Origin: Spirosoma aerolatum
GTDB lineage: Bacteria > Bacteroidota > Bacteroidia > Cytophagales > Spirosomataceae
Assembly: GCF_002056795.1 (NCBI RefSeq)
Contig: NZ_CP020104.1
Span: 7,821,501-7,885,500, forward strand
Direction: 5' to 3'
Length of the DNA: 64,000 bases
Position numbers and translations under genes: made by a program. The notes under the pieces were generated by a model. The model was not told the origin of the DNA. It worked only from the letters and a program-made list of their open reading frames with translations, and did not search any database. Below, one piece after another: positions 25,212 to 33,986 of this stretch (within the stretch, counting starts at the first letter, position 1; every line of letters starts with the position of its first letter).

Positions 25212-26987
25212 TTACCTGACCACTTTCTCAACATCCTTCTGGTGCGCCCACATATCCTGGAAATTAGCGCTGTTTTGTTGAAGTTCCGGAAAAGTACCCT
25301 CATCAACGATCCGGCCATCCTGCATGATATAGATATAATCGAACAACGGCAGTAGATGAAGCCGATGTAAGGTCGATACAACCGCTTTATCGGCAAACTC
25401 CCGCAGAAGTTCCCGATAGATCTGAAGTTCCGTTTTGGGATCTACGCTACTCGTCGGTTCATCCAGCAACACAACACCACTGGCACGAGCGGCTAATATA
25501 CCGCGTGCCAATGCCAGTCGCTGACGTTGCCCACCCGATAAGTTCACCCCTTTTTCCTGAATATTCGTTTCCAGTCCGTTAGGTAATCGACGTACGACTT
25601 CATCAAAACGGGCGACTCGACAAACTTCCTGTATATCTTTTTCCTCAAAGGGCAATCCAAGGGTGATATTGTAGGCAATTGTGCTCTCAAAAATCTCTGG
25701 TTCCTGCGGAAATAGGGTTACAGTATTCGCAACGGCATTCAAATCCAGATAAGTAGCTCCATCAACCCGAACCGACAACCCTGGTTCAGGAATGTACAGG
25801 CCACGCAGCAGGGTTAGCAACGTACTTTTACCAGAACCACTTTCCCCAATAAAGGCGATCCGTTTTCCCCGGCTCAGGCGAATTGCCAGTCCGTTCAGAT
25901 GAACCGCTTTTTGTGTCCTCCCTGCCGGACGACTGTGCGAGAAGTTCAACCCGGTAATGTCGATAGTCTGCCAGCCCTCCGGCAAACTCGCATCTTCAGG
26001 GCGTTCATAACGGACATACGCTTCATTAATGGATCGTACTGTCTGCACATCGGTATTATACTGCACGATTTGCGTGTACTGCCAGGCAATGTCGTTGAAC
26101 ACGCTGGTAAACTGGTTCACATAGCCTAATAGGGTTACCAATCCCCCCACCAGAAACACCTGACCCGGCTCATAATGCTGATAAACATAGCCCGTAGCCA
26201 GCACAACATAAATAAGGCCAACCAGCATCGACGCCACAAACCACTTCCATTCATTGATTTTTACCTGCCGGATAAAGGGAGGAAAAACAGCCGCTATTTT
26301 ATGTATCAAACTATCCTGAATTCGTTGTTCCAACCGAAGTGTAATAACGGTAATGATATTGGACAGGCTATCGAAAAGCGTTGATGAAACCACATGTTCC
26401 CGTTCATTCGTCTCGTCCAGGGCGACGATAAATGGGCGATCAAACCGGAGAATAATCCAGATAGTCAGTATACCCAGGCCCACACCAATCAGTCCGAAGG
26501 CGGGAGAGAAATAGAGCATAGCCCCAAAGGAAAAGACAAATTTAGCCAGGGCCTGCAAATACATAAATCCATCCTGAAAAAACGTCTTCAGGGCATCGTA
26601 CGCCTTACGAATTCGATTGATGGTCGCTCCACTGTGGTGATCCTTATGCCAGCCGACCGGCAAATGCAGTGTTTTGTGAAACAACTCGTCCAGAAAATTC
26701 CGACTCAGGTTAAACGCCAGCTTTCGTTCCATAACCCGAGCGGGGCCATGAAACACCCATTCCAGTACTTCCAGTCCCATGTATCCACCTGCATAAAGCC
26801 ACCCCAATTTTAAAATTGACGTACCTTGTTGCTGAAGTTCACCGATAAACCAGCCAAATAATAATGGTCGTAAAGCGGCTACTGCATTGGCCATGACGAA
26901 CAGAAAATAGACCAGCACATACTGTCGCTTTTCGTGTCGGGCATACGTCCAGGCCGTGCGCAGTAAGGCGATATACGGATTTTGCAT
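25212..26987 (-). CDS. ABC exporter half-transporter (fused permease and ATPase)
   Basis: A 591-residue protein with an N-terminal six-helix ABC type-1 membrane domain (about 1-310) and a C-terminal nucleotide-binding domain: Walker A GESGSGKSTLL, Q-loop FPQEPEIFES, signature LSGGQRQRLALARG, Walker B VVLLDEPTSSVD, H-loop STLHRLH. It is expected to homodimerise in the inner membrane and export a lipid, peptide or drug; the substrate is unknown. It is divergent from fusA across a 214-bp gap. Confidence 0.9.
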   Translation of the reverse strand: MQNPYIALLRTAWTYARHEKRQYVLVYFLFVMANAVAALRPLLFGWFIGELQQQGTSILKLGWLYAGGYMGLEVLEWVFHGPARVMERKLAFNLSRNFLDELFHKTLHLPVGWHKDHHSGATINRIRKAYDALKTFFQDGFMYLQALAKFVFSFGAMLYFSPAFGLIGVGLGILTIWIILRFDRPFIVALDETNEREHVVSSTLFDSLSNIITVITLRLEQRIQDSLIHKIAAVFPPFIRQVKINEWKWFVASMLVGLIYVVLATGYVYQHYEPGQVFLVGGLVTLLGYVNQFTSVFNDIAWQYTQIVQYNTDVQTVRSINEAYVRYERPEDASLPEGWQTIDITGLNFSHSRPAGRTQKAVHLNGLAIRLSRGKRIAFIGESGSGKSTLLTLLRGLYIPEPGLSVRVDGATYLDLNAVANTVTLFPQEPEIFESTIAYNITLGLPFEEKDIQEVCRVARFDEVVRRLPNGLETNIQEKGVNLSGGQRQRLALARGILAARASGVVLLDEPTSSVDPKTELQIYRELLREFADKAVVSTLHRLHLLPLFDYIYIMQDGRIVDEGTFPELQQNSANFQDMWAHQKDVEKVVR

Positions 26988-27081
26988 GATTCCAAGGTAA
27001 TGCCTTATTTCCTAAGACAGATTCTAGGAGCACAATGGACAAAAACCTAGAATAGTTTCGATTATATTCTTTGCCTAGGGG

Positions 27082-27112
27082 TTGGTTTTCTAATTGAAAT
27101 TCAGTAATTTTG
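27082..27112 (+). promoter_or_regulatory. fusA promoter (TTG-N20-TAATTTTG)
   Basis: TTG at 27082-27084 and TAATTTTG at 27105-27112 match the Bacteroidota -33/-7 pattern with a 20-nt spacer. They lie about 90 nt before the fusA ATG. Confidence 0.65.
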
Positions 27113-27201
27113 CGTCCTGATTTGTAAAAGGGGTACCCACTTTGTTGGTGAATGCCCTTCCTTCGATTTTAGAAAAACATAACTTTCAGTATAACAAGCT
27201 A

Positions 27202-29319
27202 ATGGCTCGCGATTTAAATTTCACGAGAAACATCGGTATCGCTGCCCACATTGATGCGGGTAAGACAACCACCACCGAGCGGATTCTGTATTACGCCGGG
27301 GTAAGCCACAAGATTGGTGAGGTACACGATGGCGCTGCTACCATGGACTGGATGGAGCAGGAACAAGAACGGGGGATCACGATCACCTCGGCTGCTACCA
27401 CTGTCGATTGGACCTATCGCAATCAAAAGTATCATATCAACATCATCGATACTCCAGGGCACGTTGACTTCACCGTTGAAGTAAACCGCTCGCTGCGTGT
27501 ACTCGATGGGCTGGTGTTCCTCTTCAGCGCCGTTGATGGTGTAGAGCCACAGTCAGAAACCAACTGGCGTCTGGCCAACAATTATCACGTGGCTCGTTTG
27601 GGCTTCGTGAACAAAATGGACCGTTCGGGTGCCGACTTCTTGAATGTCTGCAAGCAGGTAAAAGAAATGCTGGGCAGCTATGCTGTTCCGCTTCAATTAC
27701 CGATCGGCGAAGAAGACAATTTCAAAGGGGTTGTTGACCTGGTTAACTTCCGGGGTATCGTTTGGAACGAATCCGACAAAGGCATGACCTTCGAGGTTGT
27801 CCCCATTCCAGATGATATGCTGGACGAAGCCACCGAATGGCGGGAGAAACTGCTCGAAGCCGTTGCCGAATTCGACGATCACCTCATGGAGAAATACTTC
27901 GAGGATCCTGAGTCGATCTCGGAAGATGAAATTCTTGCTGCGCTTCGCAAAGCGACCATCGCCATGAAAATCGTTCCGATGCTTTGCGGTTCTTCGTTTA
28001 AAAACAAAGGAGTGCAAACCATGCTTGACTATGTGATGGCCCTGCTGCCTTCACCGTTGGACAAGGAGAGCATCAAAGGTACCAATCCGAACACAGGCGA
28101 AGAAATCTCCCGGAAGCCATCTACTTCGGAGCCATTCTCTGCGCTGGCGTTTAAAATTGCTACTGACCCTTACGTAGGTCGCTTGTGCTTTGTTCGCTCA
28201 TACTCGGGTGTTCTGGAGTCTGGTTCATACATCCTGAATAACCGTTCGGGCAACAAAGAGCGGATTTCGCGGATTTTCCAGATGCACGCCAACAAGCAAA
28301 ATCAGATTGAACGTCTGGAAGCTGGTGATATTGGTGCTGTAGTTGGATTTAAGGACATCAAAACGGGTGATACGCTATCGGATGAAAAGAACCCAATCGT
28401 TCTGGAATCGATGGTATTCCCCGATCCAGTTATTGGTTACGCAATCGAGCCGAAGAAAACCGCCGATCAGGACAACTTCTCGAAAGCAATTGGTAAGTTG
28501 ATCGAAGAAGACCCAACCCTGAAAGTTGAGTCGAACGAAGAAACCGGCCAGACCATTATCCGGGGTATGGGTGAGCTTCACCTCGAAATCATCATCGACC
28601 GTATGCGTCGTGAGTTCAAGGTAGAGGTAAATCAGGGTGCTCCACAGGTAGCCTACAAAGAAAAGCTGACCAAAAACGTTGAACACCGTGAAGTGTATAA
28701 GAAACAGACGGGTGGTCGCGGTAAGTTTGCCGATATCGTATTTGAACTGGGGCCCCGCGATCCTGAAGAGGATGGCTCGGTTAAACCCGGTCTGCAATTC
28801 GAGAATGGTATCGTTGGTGGTGTAATTCCCCGCGAATTCATTCAGCCAGTTGCCAAAGGCTTTGAAGAATCGTTGAAAAACGGTCCGCTAGCTGGCTTCC
28901 CGCTTGAAAGTATGAAAGTTCGGTTGTTCCACGGTTCATACCACGATGTTGACTCCGACTCGCTGTCGTTCGAAATGGCGGCTCGTCTGGGCTTCCGTGA
29001 AGCAGCTCGTCAGGCTGGTCCGAAACTGCTCGAACCGATCATGGCCGTTGAAGTTCTGACACCAGAAGAATACACCGGTCCAATCACGGGCGACCTCAAC
29101 CGTCGTCGCGGTGTGATGAAAGGTATGGATTCAAAAGCCGGATCGCAGGTGATCAAGGCTGACGTTCCCCTATCGGAACTGTTTGGATACGTGACGGATC
29201 TGCGTACGATGTCGTCGGGTCGTGCTACGGCTAACCTGACCTTCTCGCACTACGAAGTAGTACCGCAGAACATTTCGGATGCTGTAGTCGCTAAAGAAAA
29301 AGGTACTGTGAAGGCATAA
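27202..29319 (+). CDS. fusA: Elongation factor G
   Basis: The start chosen is the ATG at 27202 ([20 protein letters not shown]), giving 705 residues, the normal length; the frame is open further upstream. G-domain motifs: [15 protein letters not shown] (P-loop), [11 protein letters not shown] (switch I), DTPGHVDF (G3), NKMDRSGAD (G4) and CGSSFKN (G5). Domains II-V follow, including GMGELHLEI and [17 protein letters not shown] drives translocation of tRNA and mRNA on the ribosome. It is followed by a terminator-like hairpin and then rpsJ; rpsL and rpsG are not upstream. Confidence 0.97.
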   Translation: MARDLNFTRNIGIAAHIDAGKTTTTERILYYAGVSHKIGEVHDGAATMDWMEQEQERGITITSAATTVDWTYRNQKYHINIIDTPGHVDFTVEVNRSLRVLDGLVFLFSAVDGVEPQSETNWRLANNYHVARLGFVNKMDRSGADFLNVCKQVKEMLGSYAVPLQLPIGEEDNFKGVVDLVNFRGIVWNESDKGMTFEVVPIPDDMLDEATEWREKLLEAVAEFDDHLMEKYFEDPESISEDEILAALRKATIAMKIVPMLCGSSFKNKGVQTMLDYVMALLPSPLDKESIKGTNPNTGEEISRKPSTSEPFSALAFKIATDPYVGRLCFVRSYSGVLESGSYILNNRSGNKERISRIFQMHANKQNQIERLEAGDIGAVVGFKDIKTGDTLSDEKNPIVLESMVFPDPVIGYAIEPKKTADQDNFSKAIGKLIEEDPTLKVESNEETGQTIIRGMGELHLEIIIDRMRREFKVEVNQGAPQVAYKEKLTKNVEHREVYKKQTGGRGKFADIVFELGPRDPEEDGSVKPGLQFENGIVGGVIPREFIQPVAKGFEESLKNGPLAGFPLESMKVRLFHGSYHDVDSDSLSFEMAARLGFREAARQAGPKLLEPIMAVEVLTPEEYTGPITGDLNRRRGVMKGMDSKAGSQVIKADVPLSELFGYVTDLRTMSSGRATANLTFSHYEVVPQNISDAVVAKEKGTVKA

Positions 29320-29334
29320 GCCTTACTAGATACT

Positions 29335-29369
29335 GGGCAACAGGTTGCTTAACTTGTTGCCCATTTTTT
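29335..29369 (+). terminator. Rho-independent terminator between fusA and rpsJ
   Basis: GGGCAACAGGTT (29335-29346) pairs with AACTTGTTGCCC (29351-29362) with 1 mismatch and loop GCTT. A run of six T follows at 29364-29369. It implies that rpsJ has its own promoter or is reached by read-through. Confidence 0.85.
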
Positions 29370-29429
29370 GTGTCGTCGGAGTAAATGGTTCTTTCGGCGT
29401 ACACGTTTCACTTAACGAACCACAACACA

Positions 29430-29735
29430 ATGAGCCAAAAAATTCGCATTAAGCTGAAGTCGTTCGACCACATGCTGGTTGACAAGTCGGCAGAAAAGAT
29501 CGTGAAAGCGGTTAAATCGACGGGTGCTGTTGTTAGCGGCCCCATCCCTCTGCCAACCAACAAAGAAATCTATACGGTGCTTCGGTCGCCCCACGTTAAC
29601 AAAAAGGCCCGTGAGCAATTCCAGCTTTGCACCTACAAACGGTTAGTTGACATCTACAGCAGCAGCGCTAAAACAGTTGATGCCCTGATGAAACTCGAAC
29701 TCCCTAGCGGTGTTGACGTAGAAATCAAAGTCTAA
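29430..29735 (+). CDS. rpsJ: Ribosomal protein S10 (uS10)
   Basis: The start at ATG 29430 ([18 protein letters not shown]) gives 101 residues, the family length. Conserved S10 segments are [17 protein letters not shown] and the [13 protein letters not shown] loop, followed by the C-terminal strand GVDVEIKV. It is a 30S head protein and the NusG/NusE partner in antitermination. In many Bacteroidota it is followed by the rplC ribosomal cluster; here mutL follows after a terminator. Confidence 0.96.
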   Translation: MSQKIRIKLKSFDHMLVDKSAEKIVKAVKSTGAVVSGPIPLPTNKEIYTVLRSPHVNKKAREQFQLCTYKRLVDIYSSSAKTVDALMKLELPSGVDVEIKV

Positions 29736-29757
29736 CGAATTTCAGAAAAAGGCTTAC

Positions 29758-29803
29758 TGCCGCTCGTACGAACTGATTAGGTTTCGTATGAGCGGCATTT
29801 TTT
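29758..29803 (+). terminator. Rho-independent terminator of rpsJ
   Basis: Arms 29758-29772 and 29783-29797 pair over 15 bp with 1 mismatch (TGCCGCTCGTACGAA on the left). A T-run follows at 29798-29803. Confidence 0.9.
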
Positions 29804-29920
29804 ATTTGTTAACGTATCCCCAGCCACTCGTTGAGCGACGAGGGCTCATCAATAAAAACATAATCAAGAAACTTAATCGCTGCTCACTATTTATCCGAAT
29901 TATAACACCAATCTGCCTGT

Positions 29921-29928
29921 TATTTTTG
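29921..29928 (+). promoter_or_regulatory. Candidate -7 element of the mutL promoter
   Basis: TATTTTTG is an exact TAnnTTTG match 50 nt before the mutL start. No clear -33 element is seen. Confidence 0.45.
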
Positions 29929-29977
29929 TATCTTGTAAGAATACAGTGAACAACAGAACAGGAAGATTTTACTCGTT

Positions 29978-32023
29978 ATGGTAAACGTCATACAGCTACT
30001 GCCCGACTCGATCGCCAACCAGATTGCGGCTGGCGAAGTTGTGCAGCGACCCGCTTCGGTGGTTAAAGAGCTGCTCGAAAACTCAGTCGATGCCAAAGCG
30101 AAATCTGTACAGGTAATTATCCGGGAGGCAGGCCGAAACCTGATTCAGATTGTAGACGATGGGGTTGGTATGACTGAAACGGACGCCCGAATGAGTTTTG
30201 AACGCCATGCCACATCTAAAATCCGCTCGTCGGACGATCTGTTCCGCATTCGGACAATGGGCTTCCGGGGCGAAGCGCTGGCTTCCATTGCAGCTGTTGC
30301 GCAGATAGAAATGCGGACGCGCCGGGCGGAAGATGAATTAGGAACCCTCATTCGGATTGAAGGATCGGACATTAAGGCACAAGAGCCGATCACTTGCCTA
30401 CCCGGCACTAACCTGCTCATAAAAAATTTATTCTTTAACGTACCCGCCCGGCGTAATTTCCTTAAGTCGAACTCTGTGGAAATGCGTCATATTATCGACG
30501 AGTTTCAGCATGTGGCGCTGGCCAATCCCGAAGTAGCTTTTTCTCTTTTTCATAACGATCAGGAAATTTATAACCTGCCTGCCGGAAAGCTGAGCCGCCG
30601 AATTGTGGATATGTTTGGCAAGAGCTACCGGGAGCAATTGAACTCCTGTGAGGAAAAAACGCCTTACGTAACCGTTCATGGCTACATCGGCAAGCCTGAA
30701 TCCGCTAAAAAAGCGCGCAATGAGCAGTTTTTCTTTGTCAACAATCGATATATAAAGCACAACTATCTCCACCATGCCGTTATGGGTGCTTACGAAGGTA
30801 CGCTGCCCGAAGGGAGTCACCCTTTCTATGTCTTGTTTATCGAGATCGACCCATCCCATATCGACATCAATATCCATCCGACCAAAACAGAAATTAAATT
30901 CGATGATGAACGATCGGTCTATGCAATTATGATGGCTGCAGTCCGAAAAGCCGTAGGCCTGTACAATCTGGCTCCGTCGCTCGATTTTGATTCTGATGTC
31001 AACTTCCTGGCTGGTGTTACCACAAATCCAGCGAAGCAGTCTGGTAAATCGGACCTTGAAGCGCCTGCTCCTGTCTCAAAAGCCAGTTCATCTGAGCCTA
31101 TGGCCCCTCGGCCTATCAGTCCATCCTGGGCAGCGGGAAACAGCCAGCCCGTCAAAGAACGAAGTTTGCGACGCGATGATTCGCTGGATTCAGCCGCTGG
31201 CAGTAGTTTCAATCTGTCGCCAAAGCCTCCTATCCGCCCGTCGGTCAACAACTGGCAGACGTTATATGAGGGAGTCGCCGACTCAGAACAAACAACCCGT
31301 CCAGCCAACACATCGGGAGACTGGTTAGGCCCGGCACGCACTACAGGCTCGGCAGTCGATCAGCCACCCACCGAATCTGAACCCATCACGCTCGGCAGTC
31401 GAGCCAATCAACTACAGGTAAGCCTAACGTCTAAGGAAAAAGATAGCCCTGTATTGATCGAAGATGAAAATATTGTTCAACTGCAAAATCGTTACCTTTT
31501 AGCCCCTATCAAGTCAGGATTAATGCTAATTGATCAACGCAGAGCCTATGAACGAATTCTGTACGACCAGTTTCATACGGCTCTGACCAAACAAAACGGG
31601 TCATCTCAACAGTTATTATTTCCAAAGACGATTACGCTAACTCCCGTTGATTTTCAATTGGCAATCGACCTGAAACAAGACCTGACAAACCTGGGTTTTG
31701 AATTTGACGAGCTAGGCGCCAATACGTTCGTGATTCGGGGCATACCAGCCTTAACCATGGGCGAGAATGAAGAAGAGCTGTTTGCTAATTTGCTGGCACA
31801 ACTTCGGGCCGACACAGGTCGTTTAAAGTTAGACAAGGTGGAATCCATGGCAAGGTCGCTGGCCCGACGGTCGGCGATACACCGTGCAACGCGCCTGAGT
31901 GCAACCGAATGTCGCGCTTTAGTAAACCAATTATTTGCCTCAACAAACCCAAGTTACACTCCTACGGGCGAACCAATAACGGTTGTGCTTACGTTGGATA
32001 AAATTGCTGGCCTCTTGCGCTGA
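29978..32023 (+). CDS. mutL: DNA mismatch repair protein MutL
   Basis: A 681-residue protein. The N-terminal GHKL ATPase is intact: IANQIAAGEVVQRPASVVKE, ENSVDA (Asn35), DDGVGM, RHATSKI and GFRGEAL. A Ser/Pro-rich linker (about 350-480) joins the C-terminal dimerisation domain. The endonuclease motif expected as DQHA(x)2E reads DQRRAYE (Asp519-Glu525), and the later ACHAA-like and CPHGRP-like zinc-site motifs read ARRSA and YTPTGEP. The metal-site His and Cys are replaced, so nicking activity is doubtful. The protein may act as a matchmaker only. Confidence 0.95.
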   Translation: MVNVIQLLPDSIANQIAAGEVVQRPASVVKELLENSVDAKAKSVQVIIREAGRNLIQIVDDGVGMTETDARMSFERHATSKIRSSDDLFRIRTMGFRGEALASIAAVAQIEMRTRRAEDELGTLIRIEGSDIKAQEPITCLPGTNLLIKNLFFNVPARRNFLKSNSVEMRHIIDEFQHVALANPEVAFSLFHNDQEIYNLPAGKLSRRIVDMFGKSYREQLNSCEEKTPYVTVHGYIGKPESAKKARNEQFFFVNNRYIKHNYLHHAVMGAYEGTLPEGSHPFYVLFIEIDPSHIDINIHPTKTEIKFDDERSVYAIMMAAVRKAVGLYNLAPSLDFDSDVNFLAGVTTNPAKQSGKSDLEAPAPVSKASSSEPMAPRPISPSWAAGNSQPVKERSLRRDDSLDSAAGSSFNLSPKPPIRPSVNNWQTLYEGVADSEQTTRPANTSGDWLGPARTTGSAVDQPPTESEPITLGSRANQLQVSLTSKEKDSPVLIEDENIVQLQNRYLLAPIKSGLMLIDQRRAYERILYDQFHTALTKQNGSSQQLLFPKTITLTPVDFQLAIDLKQDLTNLGFEFDELGANTFVIRGIPALTMGENEEELFANLLAQLRADTGRLKLDKVESMARSLARRSAIHRATRLSATECRALVNQLFASTNPSYTPTGEPITVVLTLDKIAGLLR

Positions 32024-32059
32024 TTATTAAGTTAATCAGTATAAATTAGTTGATATAAA

Positions 32060-32839
32060 ATGTTTAATCTTACTCCCGTAGTTCGTGCTCTGTTAATATT
32101 AAACGTATTGGTCTTTCTAGTGACGAATGATGCCATTATTGAACAGTTTGGCCTCCATTCGTTTCTTTCAGACCAATTCAATCCAATTCAGTTGCTGACA
32201 CATATGTTTTTGCATAGTGGCTTTGGGCATATTTTCAGCAACATGCTTTGGTTATTTTTTTTCGGGCCGATGCTGGAGCATTTCTGGGGACCACGCCGTT
32301 TTACGTTCTTTTACTTTTTTTGCGGTCTGGGCTCGGCATTGCTTTTTTCCGGTGTAAACTATTTTGAGATGCACGACGTATATATGTCAGTAGAGGCATA
32401 TCGGGCAGCTCCTGGTTTTGAGAGTTTTTCGGCTTTTGTTGATCAGCATGCGATTTCCTATTACGATCAGCTAGAGCCATTTATTGAGAAATTTAAAAGT
32501 TTTCCTAACGATAGTAAACTTCTTCAGATGAGCGTATCATACGTGAATCAGATTTTTACGAGTCAGGTTGACGAGCCCATGGTGGGCGCTTCTGGTGCAG
32601 TTTTCGGCGTATTGATGGGTGTCGGTCTATTATTTCCAAACACTCAGCTTTTTTTATTGTTTCCACCTATACCGGTCAAAGTAAAGTACATCGTTATATT
32701 TTCCGGGGCGATGGAATTATATTCAGGTATCTATCAGTCGCAGGCCGACAACGTTGCTCACTTCGCTCACATTGGCGGTATGCTGTTTGCATTTATTCTG
32801 GTAAAATACTGGGCCTCCCAGCGCAAAACATTTTATTAG
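32060..32839 (+). CDS. Rhomboid-family intramembrane serine protease
   Basis: A 259-residue multi-pass membrane protein. The catalytic dyad is clear: Ser178 in VGASGAVFGVLMG and His237 in FAHIGGML. The HMFLHSGFGHIFSNML helix carries the rhomboid His/Asn motif. An extra soluble insertion of about 70 residues (about 101-172) separates the early helices from the catalytic helix. It cleaves transmembrane substrates in the inner membrane. A second rhomboid gene starts 2 nt after its stop. Confidence 0.92.
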   Translation: MFNLTPVVRALLILNVLVFLVTNDAIIEQFGLHSFLSDQFNPIQLLTHMFLHSGFGHIFSNMLWLFFFGPMLEHFWGPRRFTFFYFFCGLGSALLFSGVNYFEMHDVYMSVEAYRAAPGFESFSAFVDQHAISYYDQLEPFIEKFKSFPNDSKLLQMSVSYVNQIFTSQVDEPMVGASGAVFGVLMGVGLLFPNTQLFLLFPPIPVKVKYIVIFSGAMELYSGIYQSQADNVAHFAHIGGMLFAFILVKYWASQRKTFY

Positions 32840-32841
32840 TG

Positions 32842-33762
32842 ATGAGCGGGTTATTCGACGACTTTCGAACCGAATTCAATAAGCCCAACAATACGTTGGT
32901 GCAATTGATCTTGATTAACACGGTGGTGTTTCTGGTACTTCTGCTGGCCAGAGTGGGCCTACAGATTGCTGGCCATTTTGACGTTTATGGCTTAATCCGG
33001 GATCAACTTACGATGCCAGGCCAGGTCAACGCCTTTCTGCATAAACCCTGGACTCTATTTACCTACTTTTTTACCCATGAGGATATTTTCCATGTTCTTT
33101 ACAACATGCTGTTCTTATACTGGTTTGGTCGGTTGATTGACGAATACCTTGGCAATCGGCGGCTAATCGGTTTATACATTATGGGGGGGCTGGCAGGCGG
33201 ACTACTATTTCTGGCGATGTTCAACCTGGTGCCTTACTTCCAGGACCGGGCAGGTCTCCCACTTCTTGGCGCATCAGCTGCTGCTTTTTCGGTAGCGGTT
33301 GGCGCTGCTACATTATTACCAAATTATACGTTTCATCTATTGTTTTTTGGCCCGGTCCGCATTAAATACATTGTTTTCTTCTTCATTGTTCTATCGATAG
33401 CTCAGTCAGCTGGTGAAAATGCAGGAGGTAACCTGGCTCATTTAGGCGGAGCGATGATGGGCTTTGTGTACGTTAAACTGCTGCAAAATGGTACTGACCT
33501 GGGCCGTCCTATTTATTGGGTTGCCGATGGCTGGAGTAATCTGTTCAAGCCCAAACCAGCCGTTAAGGTATCCTATCGGCAACGTAGCAGCGCCAGCGCC
33601 CAGACGAGTTCATACATGTCGTCGGGAAGTTCATCCTCAAGCATGTCGGTACCGGATCAGGATGAAGTCGATATGATTCTGGATAAAATTTCACGATCTG
33701 GCTATGAAAGTTTAACTCGGGAAGAAAAGCAAAAACTCTTCCGCGCCAGCCAACGGAATTAG
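32842..33762 (+). CDS. Second rhomboid-family protein, motif GASA, with Ser-rich tail
   Basis: A 306-residue membrane protein starting at ATG 32842; a GTG at 32839 overlaps the previous stop. Six helices are visible. The catalytic Ser145 lies in LGASAAAFSV, where the usual GxSG is GASA, and His200 is in LAHLGGAMMG. FFTHEDIFHVLYNMLFLYWFG is the rhomboid HxxxN-like helix. The tail (about 240-306) is Ser-rich with a short C-terminal helical hairpin (DEVDMILDKISRSGY) found in Bacteroidota rhomboids. It is probably active, but the oxyanion-side residue differs. Confidence 0.88.
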   Translation: MSGLFDDFRTEFNKPNNTLVQLILINTVVFLVLLLARVGLQIAGHFDVYGLIRDQLTMPGQVNAFLHKPWTLFTYFFTHEDIFHVLYNMLFLYWFGRLIDEYLGNRRLIGLYIMGGLAGGLLFLAMFNLVPYFQDRAGLPLLGASAAAFSVAVGAATLLPNYTFHLLFFGPVRIKYIVFFFIVLSIAQSAGENAGGNLAHLGGAMMGFVYVKLLQNGTDLGRPIYWVADGWSNLFKPKPAVKVSYRQRSSASAQTSSYMSSGSSSSSMSVPDQDEVDMILDKISRSGYESLTREEKQKLFRASQRN

Positions 33763-33813
33763 TATTTATCAACGCTGTTTCGGCACCCTGTTTATACCCA
33801 ATCCTTTCTTCCT

Positions 33814-33870
33814 AAAATCTAAGCCTCTGCTGTCTCCGTATATATCCAGAGATACAGAGGCTTAGATTTT
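33814..33870. terminator. Terminator after the rhomboid pair
   Basis: Arms 33814-33829 and 33855-33870 (AAAATCTAAGCCTCTG on the left) pair perfectly over 16 bp. The inner TGTCTC/GAGATA gives partial extra pairing, and a T-rich tract follows. Confidence 0.85.
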
Positions 33871-33986
33871 TTATAGTTATCAAAAAAATGTGTTAGTTTC
33901 GTTGTCAGAATACAGTTAGCAATTCTCTAAAGAACATTCTATTCTGTATAAGTGTTGTGTAAGACAGACGTTTATCTGCTACTATC

